A stretch of DNA of 64,000 nucleotides from Catonia carolina (GCA_035578175.1 JAQMRL010000006.1:27722393-27786392); one strand, 5' to 3'. Numbered from the stretch's first letter, positions 10,511 through 22,091 are shown. Notes: generated by a model not told the origin, from the sequence alone. Program-made: numbers and translations.

Positions 10511-11443
10511 AGGGTGATTCAAAAAGAGCGCCGGTTTTGAAACGGCTGGTAAATTTTTGTTTATCGGTTGGCAAAATTGTTTGACCACATTTCTATTTTG
10601 GAGAACATTCCGATTGACGATTCAGTTGTAGTTTCTCTTGTTCGCAGTGTAGTACTCTCGCAGTCTGTGTCTAACCATGGAGAAGTTTACTATTGCGCAA
10701 CGAGTGTTAATCGTCAAAACATTTTACCAGAGTGGAGAGAGTTATGCGGCTACTGTCAGGCGACTTCGCGGTACTCTAGGACGTAATGAAGCACCGAATG
10801 AATCAACAGTTCGCAGGCTCATGAAAAAGTTTTTTGAGACGGGTTCAACAGTCGACCTTAAAAGTTCTGGACGTCGTCGTTCTGGCCAAACTGAGCAGAA
10901 CGTTGCGTTGGTTCGTGACAGTGTGGCTGTTAACCCAGCAAATTAGGGAGTTTTTGTGGCGTCATTTGGATGGAATGGACATTGACGAGTTGTGGTTTCA
11001 GCAGGATGGTGCCACCTGTCACGCTGCACGAGAAACAATGTTGTTGCTCCGTGAACGGTTCCAGGTACGCATCATTTCTCGTAATTCCGACCATCAATGG
11101 CTACCAAGGTCGTGTGACTTGACGCCTTGTGACTTTCCTCTTTGAGGTCATCTGAAGTCATTGGTGTATGCCAATAAACCCTGAAACATCAATGACTTGA
11201 AGGAGGAAATTCGACGGGTTATCGGGCAAATGGAAGTCGAAACTTGTCGTGCAGTGATATCCAATTTCATGGACAGAGTTGATGGGTGCCAGCGCAGTAG
11301 AGGAGGACACATGCATGACATCATTTTTCATACATAAAATCGGAAGGAAAGATGAACTTGTTGATGTATTTATTTTCAGTTTTGTAATAAAATAAATCTC
11401 TTAATTTGATATATCAAAACCGGCGCTCTTTTTGAATCACCCT
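10511..11443 (+). mobile_element. DD41D (rosa-like) IS630-Tc1-mariner element, internally deleted
   Basis: A 933 bp element with terminal inverted repeats AGGGTGATTCAAAAAGAGCG continuing for about 30 bp at each end. It sits in a TATA-type target; exact ends are ambiguous by 1-2 bp. It encodes the start and end of one transposase but lacks the middle. The element at 33168-33827 shares the first ten terminal bases, AGGGTGATTC or near it, which suggests related recognition. Confidence 0.8.
10677..11337 (+). pseudogene. DUF4817/rosa-like transposase, middle deleted
   Basis: 10677-10945 encodes the N-terminal helix-turn-helix region (MEKFTIAQRVLIVKTFYQSG, then NESTVRRLMKKFFETGS). After a junction near 10945 the C-terminal catalytic part continues in another frame: LWFQQDGATCHAARETM, then RSCDLTPCDF, a stop at 11143-11145, and KEEIRRVIGQ downstream to a stop near 11337. 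The second and third catalytic Asp remain with 41 residues between them (QQDG to TPCD), as in DD41D transposases. The first catalytic Asp and about 150-200 residues are gone, with a frameshift at the join. Nonfunctional. Confidence 0.8.
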
Positions 11444-12099
11444 ATAGTTTATTTTATATGTATTTGAATATTAGACAATAGTTACCGATGTACTTTAATG
11501 GTTGGGGTTTAATTAATTCAGGAATGGTCGGCCTGAGATTGTACAAGACTACACCTCATGAACGCTTGATACATCTACCTCATCTCATTGAGTCATTTGG
11601 TTGTTTATTGTCCTAAATTGAACAGATTCCACCGTCCACACATTGGTGCTTAAAAAAGAAAGAGAAAATTTCAACCGGATAGAAAACTAAGCGCACCCTA
11701 AGTTTCTTCGTGTATTTGAGACATCCTACATATAAGTTAATCATTCCCAAAATATCGTTATATTAAAATTTTTTGTTTCATTTTACAGAATGAGGAACAA
11801 TATTCAGAATCTATAAATTACAGAGTACATAAATTTAAATACGGGAATTAACTAAAGAACAATAAATAAGTTTGTCAATATTTAATTACCTCGTAATTAT
11901 CAGTTGTACATTTGTTTATCCATTTTTGGACAATAATTTTTAACTGCTTATCGTTTGAGTTAAAAGAAGCAAATTATACATTTTGGGTGCCGAATGGCCG
12001 CAGGTTGCTGTTAAAGAGTCTACTTTGCTACTTTTGAAAGTATTAAGTATTAAGTATTTAAGTATTATTCTATTCCCAGTACTGTATTGTTGAGATGAA

Positions 12100-12440
12100 A
12101 AGCATGTAAAAACTTCATAATTTACGGAATATCCGTTTTGGTGTTAAAATTTTCGGTTTCTTTTTGTGTCAGTCTCTCGACTAGTTTGATGCAGTTCTCC
12201 AAGTCAAGTTCTACAGCCCCTATCTGTAAATCAATGTTTGTAGTCAGTAAGCTGTTTTTCATTTCAAAGGCTTTCCTAGATCGACCAATTCTACTTTTGA
12301 TATCACTTGTGCTTCTACTGTCCTTTGTTATTTTACTCCTTAAATAGCAGAATTCTTCAACTTCCTGTATGTTTTCGTTGCCTACTTTTAAATTTCCCAT
12401 CTCTTCTAAACCACTGTTGCTGCTGCACAACACTTTCGTA
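12100..12440 (-). pseudogene. LINE RT C-terminal fragment
   Basis: Minus-strand open frame 12122-12433 contains NIQEVEEFCYLRSKITKDSR and IKSRIGRSRKAFEMKNSLLT. The FxYLGSxITxDGR...I.SRI..A+KAF pattern is the conserved segment just C-terminal to the RT core in many insect LINEs (here G is replaced by R in YLRS). 5' and 3' parts are missing; the frame ends NTKTDIP before a TAA. The plus frame at 12138-12347 is its shadow. Confidence 0.65.
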
Positions 12441-13033
12441 ACTTATTACTTATTAATTTTCGTGAAGGTTTCATTTTAGGCACCTGTAATGATGAACGAT
12501 TTAGAATTTATTAATTACAGAGTACAAAAATTTTAATCTTGGTGATTACTGCAAGACTGCTTGACATTTAGTTACAAATTAAAAAAAAAATAACGGAAAA
12601 TAGTAAATTTAAATAATTTATGAAACCAAGATTTACATCTAACTTTAATTCAGACAGATTCTAATATTAAAACGAAATAAATTGAGGTAGTTCAATAAAA
12701 TAATTATATATATAAAATTGAATTTCAACGTCTTGTATTAAAAATAACAAAAATTTTATTACTTGTTTATTTATGATTCTAGTTTAACGACATTATAAAT
12801 ATTACTAATTGGAAAAAATCTAGAATCGTTTAATTTTTATCTTAATTATATTTTTCTTATGAAATTTATAATAGCAATAAATTTTTTTGTAAATTTTAAA
12901 TCCTTCCTGCTAACAATAGTATTAAAATTTATGTTACTTGGCTGCAAGTTTCTGGTTAAAGAACGAGCACGCAGTGGTAATAAAAATACATTCTTTAGTA
13001 ATCCTAAAATATGTATCATGAGGTAAGGAATGT
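12441..13033. other. AT-rich spacer
   Basis: No gene or repeat end recognised; mostly A/T runs. Confidence 0.5.
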
Positions 13034-13211
13034 TTGTTTTTTTTGGTTCATTTAATAATCACATCAATTTCTTTATTGGTTATTAGCGATTACTATGGGT
13101 TATGAAATGTTGGGTTTTGGCTAGTAATTAATTTCTAGACCCTATCAAAAATAAAACCAGGAACGAACTGCTTTGTAGGCTAGAGCGCTAACCACTACGC
13201 TACGGAGGTGG
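13034..13211 (-). repeat. SINE-D copy, degenerate
   Basis: In sense: CCACCTCCGTAGCGTAGTGG (A-box region), a decayed B box (AGTTCGTTCCTGG), then the T1-type tail with GTAATCGCTAATAACC. Ends in a T-run on the plus strand. Divergent from the copies at 35828 and 50555, so an older insertion. Confidence 0.65.
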
Positions 13212-13275
13212 TAGAAATTAATTTTGTTTTCTTTTTAAATTGATGGAGGTTAAAGTTTTTCTATTTTTTATTTTT

Positions 13276-13411
13276 ACATTCTCTTGCCTATATAAATAAT
13301 AAATGATAAGGAAAGTAGTCTATTGTTTTCATGTCGATTTTTCAAAATGAGTTTCACCGGATATACACGTGTCAGACCCCCTGAACTCAAAAAACATGTT
13401 TTTAGCGATTG

Positions 13412-13446
<35 letters not shown>

Positions 13447-13487
13447 CGTGCGCGCGCGCGTGTGCGTGCGTGTGTGCGTGTGCGTGT

Positions 13488-13550
<63 letters not shown>

Positions 13551-14315
13551 CAAAATATCTCAAGAACGGAACATCGTACGAACTTGAAACTTGAAGTTAA
13601 CTATCACTAGAGGACCCAACTAACATTTTCATCAAAATCGGTCAACCGAAAGTAGTAGTTTATTGGTGTCATTTTTCACTTTCTTACGATTTTCTCAAAA
13701 ACGGCGTCTACGATTTTTTTTAAAATCGCCTCATTTACTAAATTTTTATGCTCTACAAAATAGGGTAGGCGCCATGTCTGCTGAAATTCTTGGCGAAGCT
13801 GTTTTCTCGTAAAAAATTGTTTGTTTAAAATTGCAGCTTTAATATGCATTTTAGCGCAAAAATTTAAATAGCAGATGTAGAGAATTTAAAACTCTACAAC
13901 TTTTCAATTTTTTTTATAAAGCTTAGTTTAGCGGTAATTACCGATTTTCTGTTTTTTCATGAAATTAAGTAAAAATCGATTTTTTAAAGATTTCAGCCTT
14001 AGTATGCATTTTACGACAAAAGTGTATGTATATTAATCAAATTTATAGAAAATTAAAAGATCTGCAACTTTTATTTTGAGCATTTTTCTCTACAAAGCCT
14101 AGTTTAGCGTGAAGGAGTGATTTTCCGTATTTTTAAGCCAAATTGAGGTTGATTTTAATTTTGCATCTTTTACTCATGATTAAAATTAGGTTACGTTTTT
14201 TGAGGTTAGTTTTTTTTTGTTTAATTCTAATGTTTTATAACTAATGTTAGGTATATTGGTCATTATTTGCATTGGCAAGAGAAAGACTTGTGAGTATTTC
14301 ACACCAGATTGTTTT
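13276..14315 (+). mobile_element. HLN (Helentron-like) copy, full length
   Basis: Starts with ACATTCTCTTGCC (5' subterminal repeat, one mismatch). It continues GTTTTCATGTCGATTTTT and TTTAGCGATTGGT into the TG/CG tract at 13414-13549, then GAACGGAACATCGTACGAAC and TGCATTTTAGCGC and TTTAGCGTGAAGGAGTGATT blocks. It ends with GGCAAGAGAAAG and a hairpin TGTGAGTATTTCACA before CAGATT. No coding frame. The layout matches non-autonomous Helentrons (HINEs) as described in insects. Confidence 0.65.
13414..13549. repeat. (TG)n/(CG)n microsatellite inside HLN
   Basis: About 136 bp of alternating TG with several CG blocks. It is the variable internal tract found at the same position in other HLN copies (48803, 52254, 54892, 58390, 60778). 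The cysteine/valine- and histidine/threonine-rich open frames over it are translation artefacts. Confidence 0.95.
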
Positions 14316-14399
14316 TTACTTTTTAAAGGTTGTTTGGTGGGGGTACACGGGGCTGTTTTGATGTTCGTTTTATATATTATTTTTTCAAAATAAATTTGT

Positions 14400-15384
14400 A
14401 GTTACACTTTTTCTGTTTTTTTTTTAAATATTGGTTTATTCTATCGTTGTTTTCATGTTCCTAGAAATCAGTTATTTAAGAAAATTAACTTTTTGTGCGT
14501 AAACGCAGTAATGGGAGAGTAAACAAATAAAAATAAATAAAAGTAAATGTAAGTAAATTTTACATCAGTTTATCGTATAACTAGTTATGAAGTGTATTTA
14601 TCTATTTATTAAAGTACATAACATAGAGTAATATTCCGTAATGAACTGTAATAAAACAGAATAATACATTAAAAACAATGAGTAATAAAATATTTTACGT
14701 CAAAAGGAACTATACAAAGTTTGTTTGATCTGTTTTAATGTATATAAGGAATTGACGTCTGGAAATCTATTAGGAATGTTCCTAGGAATTTAGAATATGT
14801 TTAGTTGTGACTTGTTAACACGACTAAATTGCCCTCTTTGGCTTCTTTAAAGATTACCTGATTATTAATAGTAAATACCCCTCTCTTCGTCTTATCTTTC
14901 CCCTGCTTTCTCCTTCATTAAATATCACAAAATTCACGTGGGTGGGCATCATTCTACCCTAATATTTACTGATAAAATTATTTTAAAAAATTCAGCCCTT
15001 TAAAAACATGATAATTTACTTAAATAATCACCGTTTTTTGTGTTTTTTTTTTAAATAGATATCTACTAATAATTCTTATAATTAATTTTAAGGTTATTTA
15101 AATTAATTGCATGTAAACATTATCTTTAAAGATACATATATAAATAATTTTATAAGACATACCTGAACAAATTTTTATCATTTATTTGTCTTTAAATATA
15201 TATAATTTTTCTTCCAAAATTAAGTAATTAATTTGATATACCTATTGTAATGTTATTTTATTATTCAGATAGTCAACTGGTTGTTTAAAAAGTTATATGA
15301 CAATTATTTCAAAAGTCCTCATTAGATTTTTATCAGGTGTCAATGAAGATAAGTTTCTCAAATGTTTAAAAAAGGAAATTTAAA
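14400..15384. other. AT-rich spacer
   Basis: 14340-14400 (GGGGCTGTTTTGATGTTCGT on plus) is a scrap of the LINE block seen at 36031. Beyond it I see no gene or element terminus. Confidence 0.45.
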
Positions 15385-15772
15385 ATGTTGTTGTTTAGGT
15401 CAACAGCTGAAATGCTGGTTTGAATCTCTAAAGGTTTTACTAAGTAAAAACGAGAATGAGGTGGTTTACTATTGCCTTCCTCACTGAATTGAAAAAGTAT
15501 GTTTATCACCATGTCAACAAATGACACCTTCACTTCATTCACTTGAGGGTCTGTCTGTAAAATGAAATGAAATTCATTACTCTCAGAGAAGATAACTCTG
15601 ACCAGTATCTTTTACACTTCTACGTCTTCTGTTCTTAAATAGTTCAGTCATATAATTCGCTGACTGTGTGATAAGAAACAGAACTATTTTTTGTAGCTTT
15701 GGAATTAGCAGATCGAGTACAATAACATTAATTAATTTAAGACTCCACCTGCCCGTAATGGGCAGGTTAAAT
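15385..15772 (-). repeat. AAC-SINE copy 5, full length
   Basis: Minus-strand copy with the (TTG)n/hairpin 3' end at the left and the 5' hairpin TGCCCATTACGGGCA in sense at the right (TGCCCGTAATGGGCA on plus, a perfect 5 bp stem). All internal family boxes are present. Confidence 0.8.
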
Positions 15773-15897
15773 TTAACGTACCATTTTATTTTGTGGTTAT
15801 GTTTTCTTATCTATAGTCCTTGTAAATCCAATTGGCAGGCGAGCGGTTAGGTAACTGACTCTGATTGGTTCACTAGGTACCCCATAATTTTTTAGAT

Positions 15898-16655
15898 TTT
15901 TTTAAAGTTTTTGTGCCATTTACTATATAACCAATGATTACCATAAATATACATCGCTTGGTTGATCGCTTTTTAGTGCGCGTTTTGTAGCAGTTTCTAG
16001 TTGGTCTTTCACATATTGATATTACAAAAAATTTATCAGCCTCTTTCTTGATATTCTTCAGTTCACGGTAGCTGATGAAATTCTTGGGGAGCCTGTGCTC
16101 TCGTTGAAAAAATGGTTCTTTTAAGATTGCGGCCATAATATGCAATTTAAGGCAAAAGTATGTATAATTAAAATTGTTGGAAATTATAGAACCTAGAACT
16201 TTTATTTCGTACGAAAGTTTTGACCGAAAGTGACCTAAAATCGGAAGTAAAGAAATTAAAGTCAAAAACTACAAGAGATAGCAACAAACAGTTTTCGGAT
16301 TAGTAATCTACGCCAAAAGTTAGTGGGCCTGAATTGAAATTGAATTTCCGGTTTTGACCGGAAGTGGACCAAAATCCGGAGTCAAAAAATTAAAGTCGGG
16401 ATTTATAAAAAAAAACATAGTGTCATTCAATTCCTTTTAAAGAGTAGATACAGAATAATTGGGTTTGAAGTTCCGGTTTCGATTGGAAGTGGCTCAAAAT
16501 TAGAAGTAAAAAACTAAAGTCGGAATTTAGAAACAACAATACCGTCATTCGATTCCTCATAAAAAGTAGATACAGAAATTATTAATGGTTTTTGCATGAG
16601 TCAAAGTAAGCCTTTTGAAAATTGCCACCAGCCATGAGACGCGTCGTTTCATGAA
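15898..16655 (+). mobile_element. HLN variant with 125 bp tandem-repeat interior
   Basis: Its first half shows HLN-type sequence (CTGATGAAATTCTTGGGGAG and AAGATTGCGGCCATAATATG). It then passes into about three degenerate repeats of period 125-135 bp, each with CCGGAAGTGGMYCAAAAT, AAATTAAAGTC and a GTCATTC.ATTC box (units near 16226, 16361, 16486). Both outer ends are missing. The same interior occurs at 44305-44570 on the other strand, there attached to an HLN 3' end. The minus 130-codon frame across it is not protein-like. Confidence 0.55.
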
Positions 16656-16933
16656 AGGGATTCTTTTATTTTATTTAACACAACTAGCCAAATATGTATA
16701 TTATTATATTCTAGACTGTAAACGAAAAGCCCGGTATTCGATTCTTATTGACAGTCTCGAAAACTATCCACGTTTCTAGCTGACAGTTACTGATCAATAT
16801 CTGATAATGATGATGATAAAATTGATGAATAATCGTTACAATTGTTTCTACAATGATTTATATAACTTATTACTTGAATAATTCCATTATGTGCCAATTT
16901 TGATGAAAATGAGATTTTCCAAACTAAATACAA

Positions 16934-17718
16934 AGTGATTTTTTTAGTCCGGTTACCCAATTATTAATGTCTGATAATATTTTTCTAAGAAAGGAAAATT
17001 TTGTTTTGCGACACGAAGTTGGTAGCCCTACTCAACCGGTATAGATACGGCAGTATAAGTTGATTTTTCTTGAGCTGTGTAAAATTTTGTGCCGTTTCCA
17101 GTCGAGTTACGAACAGAATGTATTTAACCCTAGAACAACGGGTTTTCATTCATTAACAATATTTTGCTTCGAAATTGTACGTGAGTGTAAAATAATAATT
17201 AAGAATAATAAAAAAAATAAAAAAATTCCAGAAACCAGAAAAAATGTCAATTTCTAGGCTAACAAACCGAATTCGAGAGACAGGAAATGTTTGCGACAGA
17301 AAACGTAGTGGTCGACCAACTCTCTTGACAGATGACGTTTTAGAGAATGTGAAAGTAAGATTGCTCGATTCTCCACGGAAAAGTTTACGGAAACTTTCCT
17401 CGCAAGTTGACTTTTCATATTCGAGTGCTCAGAAAGCTGCTAAAAAATTGAAATTGTATCCGTATCGCGTACAATTAGCCCAAGAGCTTCAGCCTCCAGA
17501 TTTAAACAAGCGATTGTTCTAGGGTAAAAGACATTCTGTTCGTAACACGATCGGAAACGACACAAAATTTTACACACCTCAAGGAAAATCAACTCACACT
17601 GCCGTATCTATACCAATTGATTAGGGTTACCAACTTCGTGTCACAAAACAAAATTTCTCTTTCTTAGAAAAAAAGACTAGACATTAAAAATTGGGTTACA
17701 GGACTAAAAAATCACCTG
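16934..17718 (+). mobile_element. Long-TIR Tc1/mariner-type element with half a transposase
   Basis: Inverted repeats of about 200 bp: left 16934-17136 (AGTGATTTTTTTAGTCCGGT to ACCCTAGAAC) and right 17516-17718, its imperfect complement. Between them lies about 380 bp holding only the N-terminal transposase segment (17244-17522). The coding stretch runs straight into the inner edge of the right repeat, as if the catalytic half had been replaced by an inverted copy of the left end. Exact outer ends and target duplication not certain. Confidence 0.7.
17244..17522 (+). pseudogene. Transposase DNA-binding (HTH) fragment
   Basis: 92 codons with SRLTNRIRETGNVCDRKRSG, RPTLLTDDVLENVKVRL and PRKSLRKLSSQVDFSYSSAQ, ending QPPDLNKRLF then stop. 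These are the paired helix-turn-helix and linker signatures of insect IS630-Tc1-mariner transposases (family pattern). The first helix is out of frame upstream (17130-17240) and the whole DDE catalytic domain is missing. The ATG at 17244 is internal to the original protein. Confidence 0.75.
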
Positions 17719-18403
17719 TGTTTATTTTACGAACTCAAAAGAGTTCTCTAGCAGGAACAAAACTGAAAGAAATCTTAGATAGTTGTAACCTAATTAGAAT
17801 GAAATTTTTGAACTACCTTGTTATACATTCCTCAAATAGATTGTAGTTCTAACTAAGGGACTCCTAAATATTTGTGACCAGATGTTTAACATATACCTAC
17901 TGAAATAGATTAGATGGAACATCTGAATAAAAATATGTTAATCTATAACAGGGCACATACCCATTTTATAATACATATTATACAAAAAATTATCTAAATT
18001 ATACAAACCTAATAAATTGATTGGAAAATACATTGCCTTTAAGAATTAATTGTAATTTAAGAAAATCAATTAAAGAAAACATGCAACGCGTGCCATAATT
18101 AATAAAGATTTGAAGAATTATTAATGTTATCTCACAATGTGGTAATGAGAAACTCTAGTAATATAACAAGGCTTCTGACAAAGGATGAAATGCAGGAGTT
18201 GCATTATTATCTTAGACATGACTGGAATACCTAGGAATGTAGTTATAAATACCACACATGGTCTTTAGCTAAATAAAGAATCCGACTGAACATTTTATAG
18301 CTCAACAAATATTTTCACTGGTCAATAATTGGTAGTAAATACATAAATAACGTTCCAGATCCTGAAACTTTTGGATGCCTTAATTTTTAAATTATTGTAG
18401 ACC
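17719..18403. other. AT-rich spacer
   Basis: No gene, RNA or terminus recognised. Confidence 0.5.
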
Positions 18404-18575
18404 AACCCGGTGGGTTGGTATAGAAGTAGAGCGGACGCCAAAATAAGCTTGCTGGTTTTCTGAAGTGCGCAGAAGTTTTATTTTGTTAATGGTGCGCTCG
18501 GTTGCCTCAGTGAGTGGTGGGGGTCAGTGCTATACTATACTCTATCCCATGGAACCGTGCAGCACGTCAAAACAT
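18404..18575 (+). repeat. Possible SINE-A-related head plus LINE-like 3' scrap
   Basis: Contains a 20 bp palindrome ACCAACCCGGTGGGTTGGTA, then AGTAGAGCGGACGCCAAAAT, resembling the SINE-A head. The stretch TCCCATGGAACCGTGCAGCA at 18546 recurs inverted at 20169-20188 just beyond the mariner. Assignment weak. Confidence 0.35.
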
Positions 18576-18840
18576 AAATCTATTAAAATTGTGATTGAAC
18601 TTAGCGCGATTCATTAGAGTTATAAAAAATGTTCTTTGCTTATCAGATGAAATTTGTTATATGGCTATTAGAAACAAATATTAAATATAAATTACGATAG
18701 TATACCAATAGAAAGAATTCATACAGTAGGCCTATTACAAAACATCCGGTCTGTCGCCGGTTGTTTTGACTGAAGGCACTGGTAGAGTGAAACATGATTA
18801 CGCATCTTTTTTTACTGACTTTCAACCTATAGTCAGTTTA

Positions 18841-20169
18841 TACGAGGGGGTACCCAAAAGTATCCGGAATAGCTCTGCTGTGGGCGGAGCTTGTACAGTA
18901 CAAATTCCCGCCACTAGGCTGCTTGTAGCGCTACTCATTGCCAGTTCAATGCCATTTTGTTCGTTGATCTAGCTTGTTCTGTTCTCGTGCAGTGATTGTT
19001 CTCGCTAGTGCTGTTTTGTGCTCGTGTCGTTTTTCATGATGGCAAGTTTTAATGAACAACGTGCGGCTGTGAAATTTTGCTTCTTGCTCGGTAAAAACGC
19101 CGTGGAAACAGTTGTAATGTTGAACACAGCTTACAAAGACGACGCTATTGGAAAAACCCAAGTGTACGAGTGGTTTTTGCGCTTTAAAAATGGCGACATG
19201 TCGATTGAGAACAAACCTCGTTCTGGACGACCGTCGACTTCCCGAACAGACGAAAATGTTGTGAAAGTGAAAGAAATTGTACGAACAGACCGACGACAGA
19301 CCATTGACCAAATATCACAGGTTAGTGGGTTATCTTGGAGCTCAGTCCAACGCATTTTAACAGAAGACTTGACAATGAAAAGAGTCGCTGCCAAGTTTGT
19401 GCCTCGGGTTCTGACAGACACTCAAAAGGAACGTCGAATTGAAACGTGTAGTGATTTGAAACAACAGCTTGAAACTGATCCAGATTTCATGTCAAAGATC
19501 ATTACGGGTGACGAGTCTTGGTGCTATGGGTACGACCCAGAAACCAAACAACAATCCAGTCAATAGAAGACTTCATTATCACCCCGACCAAAAAAAAAAG
19601 TCGTCAAGTCAGATCGAACATCAAAACAATGCTGATTTGTTTTTTTGATGTGAGGGGAATTGTCCATTCAGAGTTCGTTCCACCAGGCCAGACGGTAAAT
19701 CAAGCTTTTTATCTTGAAGTGTTAAGAAGACTACGAAACAGCATTCGTCGTAAAAGACCTAATTTGTGGCAGACAGGGGACTGGTTTTTCCACTACGACA
19801 ACGCGCCTGCACACACGGCAATCTCGGTTACCCAGTTTTTGGCGAAAAACGGCATGGTTTTGCTACCACACGCACCGTACTAACCCGATCTGGCTCCGTG
19901 TGATTTTTTCTTGTTCCCACGCATGAAAAGGGGCATGAAAGGTCTCCGATTTAACAACGTTGATGATGTCAAGAAAAAAACGACGGATGAGCTGGCAGCC
20001 ATCACTGAAGAGGAGTACAAAAAATGTTTTGAACAGTGGAAGCACCGGTGGGACAAATGTATTAGTTGTAATGGAGAGTATTTTGAAGGGGATAAGGTTC
20101 TTTTGTAAAAAAATTAAAAATAAATAGTTTTAAAAAATAATTCCGGTTTCTTTTGGGTACCCCCTCGTA
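18841..20169 (+). mobile_element. mariner copy 1 (1325 bp)
   Basis: Element at 18843-20167 flanked by TA at 18841-18842 and 20168-20169. Terminal inverted repeats CGAGGGGGTACCCAAAAG with a few mismatches for about 27 bp. Full-length layout with one transposase gene, but the gene carries at least two stop codons and one frameshift. Nearly identical to the opposite-strand copy at 30615-31925, so both moved recently. Confidence 0.9.
19039..20108 (+). pseudogene. mariner DD34D transposase, copy 1 (stops and frameshift)
   Basis: Begins ATG GCA AGT at 19039 (MASFNEQRAAVKFCFLLGKN); an ATG at 19036 is also possible. The order is HTH domain (to about residue 110, with SGRPSTSRTDENVVK), the linker VPRVLTDTQKERR, first catalytic Asp in GDESW (19510), second in HYDNAPAHTA (19797), third in LAPCDFF (19902). 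There are 34 residues between the last two, the mariner DD34D spacing. Lesions: TAG at 19564-19566 where the family usually has Trp, a frameshift in the A10 tract at 19590-19599, and TAA at 19881-19883 replacing the Ser of the YSPDLAP motif. Ends at TAA 20106-20108. Cannot make active transposase. Confidence 0.9.
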
Positions 20170-20257
20170 TGCTGCACGGTTCTGTGGGACACACTATATC
20201 TGTGATCAGAATCACGGTGGAGAGGTTCGGAACAGGCAGAGATGCCTAATCCTTGAG
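20170..20257 (+). pseudogene. LINE 3' terminus leading into a polypurine tail
   Basis: Reads in frame as a short C-terminus with RCLILERRKKKK. The LINE 3' end at 44866 on the other strand reads CLILDSKKKK before its own (GAA)n. The shared CCTAATxCTTGA box directly before (GAA)n in both supports a common LINE 3' end. Confidence 0.5.
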
Positions 20258-20573
20258 AGGCGGAAGAAGAAGAAGAAGACGAAAAAGAAGGAGGAGGAGG
20301 AGGAGGAGGAAGAGGAGGAGGAGGAGGAAAAGAAGGAGAAGGAGGAGGAGGAGGAGGAGGAGAAAAAGGAGAAGGAGAAGAAGAAGGAGGAGAAGAAGAA
20401 GAAGGAGAAGGAGGTGGAGGAGAAGAAGAAGCAGAAGAAGAAGAAGAAGGAGAAGGAGAAGGAGAAGAAGAAGGAGGAGGAGGAGGAAGAGAAGAAGAAA
20501 AAGAAAAAGAAGAAGAAGGTAAAGAAGGAGAAGAAGGAGGAGAAGGAGAAGGAGAAGAAGAAGAAAAAAGAAG
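20258..20573. repeat. (GAA)n/(GGA)n polypurine tract, about 315 bp
   Basis: Almost pure purine strand of GAA, GGA and GAAA units with only a handful of pyrimidines. Long homopurine-homopyrimidine runs can form intramolecular triplexes (established knowledge). It appears to be the expanded 3' tail of the adjoining LINE fragment. The long Lys/Glu- and Arg-rich open frames over it are artefacts of the repeat. Confidence 0.95.
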
Positions 20574-21552
20574 AATTAAATTTATTTTACAGTCTTAAAA
20601 AAATCATGAATTGTCATTACTGTAACTTCTAGGCTAGAATTAAAAATTTACATGTAAGCCAATACAGTTTTATAATTTTCTACGATGTTTTACTCGAATA
20701 AACGCAGAACTCTATGCTCAAAACAACAGAAAAATAGTGTTTTAAGTGTTACTAAGTAATAAATTTACTTATCGGTTTATCTACTAAAACACAGAACAAG
20801 GAATTATCCTACGATATAGAGATCCATTACACAATATGCTACCAAAACTAAAAATATACAAATAAAAATGGAATCAAACAGATTCAAACCATTATCAAGC
20901 CTACAACATTAGTTCACATAAAAATTCCAACAAGATATTTGAAAAAATTCTCACCAAATAGTAAAACTCGTCTTTCTTTATCTGCATAACAAGTTTAACT
21001 AGTACATTATATTTAATTTAAGTTGTTGCTGCATTTTAGAATCAAATACAATATTTATTTAAGCCTAAACGAGTTGAATAAACGTATGTCGGTATAATAT
21101 GTTTTATTTTTTATATTATTATAAAAATAAATACATTAATAAATTATAAGAAATCAATATGTTGTATCAAAAAGAGAAATTATTGTTTTTATTTTATTAT
21201 AGAAAGCAGAATCGTTCACATTTTTTAATCGGTAGAACACAATTTGAATTTTATAATATTTTTAATTACAACTTTTAGGTATTTTCATATTTATTATGTT
21301 TCTCTAACGTAGCAAAAATATTTATTTGTGATTGGCTGATTTATTACTGGCAGTTTTCATAAAACTTTGGTTGAAAATTGAATTACGAAAAATACGTGGA
21401 GAATGTTTAGGACTGCAGATTATATTTGTCCTATATCTATTTCTTCCTACCTCAACCATTCCTTTAAAAATAAGGCTCTATTTAAATAAAGTAGCCAAAA
21501 TATTTATTTATTATTGGCAGTCTTCGTAGCACACTGGTATAAAATTGAATAA
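20574..21552. other. AT-rich spacer
   Basis: No gene or repeat boundary recognised. Confidence 0.5.
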
Positions 21553-21725
21553 TGGCTACAAAAAATAGTTCTGTTTCTTATCACATGATCAGCCAATTAA
21601 ATAAATGACTGAATCATTTAAGAACAGAAGAGGAAACGGTGTAAAACACACTTGAATCAGTCATTTCAGAAAGCCCATAGTCAAAAATTTACATCTTTTC
21701 TTTAGTGCATTTTAAGACTATAATG

Positions 21726-22091
21726 ATTTCACGATTGATGAGCTCTGCTGTTCCACGCGTTTAGACCAATCAGAACGGTTGCCAGCGTTGTCAAATTTTG
21801 CTTGATAAACGTTATGTGCGCATGTGTATAAGGCCACAGAAGTTCACTCGTGTCTTGCATCTTGTACAGAACACACCGATTATAGAGCGCGTTACCATCC
21901 AACACTTTGTAATATAATCAGCTGGTTGTATGTTTATAGGTTATTGTAATTAAAAGACCAAAAAATGGCTGACGAAATATATATAACAGAACTACGAGGG
22001 CAAGTATTGGCAACGTTGCTGGCTGGTCATTGGCTAGCTATGAAGTGAGTAGGGGGCAATGCTTACGTTTAGAGCTCATCAGCTTTGAAAA
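21726..22091. mobile_element. Inverted-repeat element E, copy 2
   Basis: About 366 bp with ends TTCACGATTGATGAGCTCTG and AGAGCTCATCAGCTTTGAAA. Relative to copy 1 it is reversed: its right-end block TGAAGTGAGTAGGGGGCAAT is the complement of copy 1's left end. Contains no coding frame. Lies inside element K. Confidence 0.7.

Larger units (their letters stand above)
10411..11656 (+). repeat. SINE-A copy split by a rosa-like transposon
   Basis: The head at 10411-10507 has CGGGTTGGTGTAGTGGTAAA (A-box region) and GTGATTCAAATC (B box). The body resumes at 11444 with GTATTTGAATATTAGACAAT, GATGTACTTTAATGGTTGGG and ends at AATTGAACAGATTCCAC. Joining the flanks restores the normal family order, so the transposon inserted into an existing SINE. 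Confidence 0.8.

Noticed and set aside
13323..13610. Long open frames rich in Cys/Val (plus) and His/Thr (minus)
   Set aside because: They are translations of the (TG)n/(CG)n tract inside an HLN element; the same occurs at 48701-48994, 52107-52382, 54883-55073 and 58352-58616.
18946..19421. Minus-strand frames of 121 and 96 codons over mariner copy 1 (and the plus-strand equivalents at 31347-31822)
   Set aside because: Antisense shadows of the mariner transposase gene; the coding strand has the catalytic motifs.
20153..20632. 159-codon Lys/Glu-rich frame and an Arg-rich frame
   Set aside because: Entirely a product of the GAA/GGA polypurine tract, with mariner end and LINE tail at the N-terminal side.
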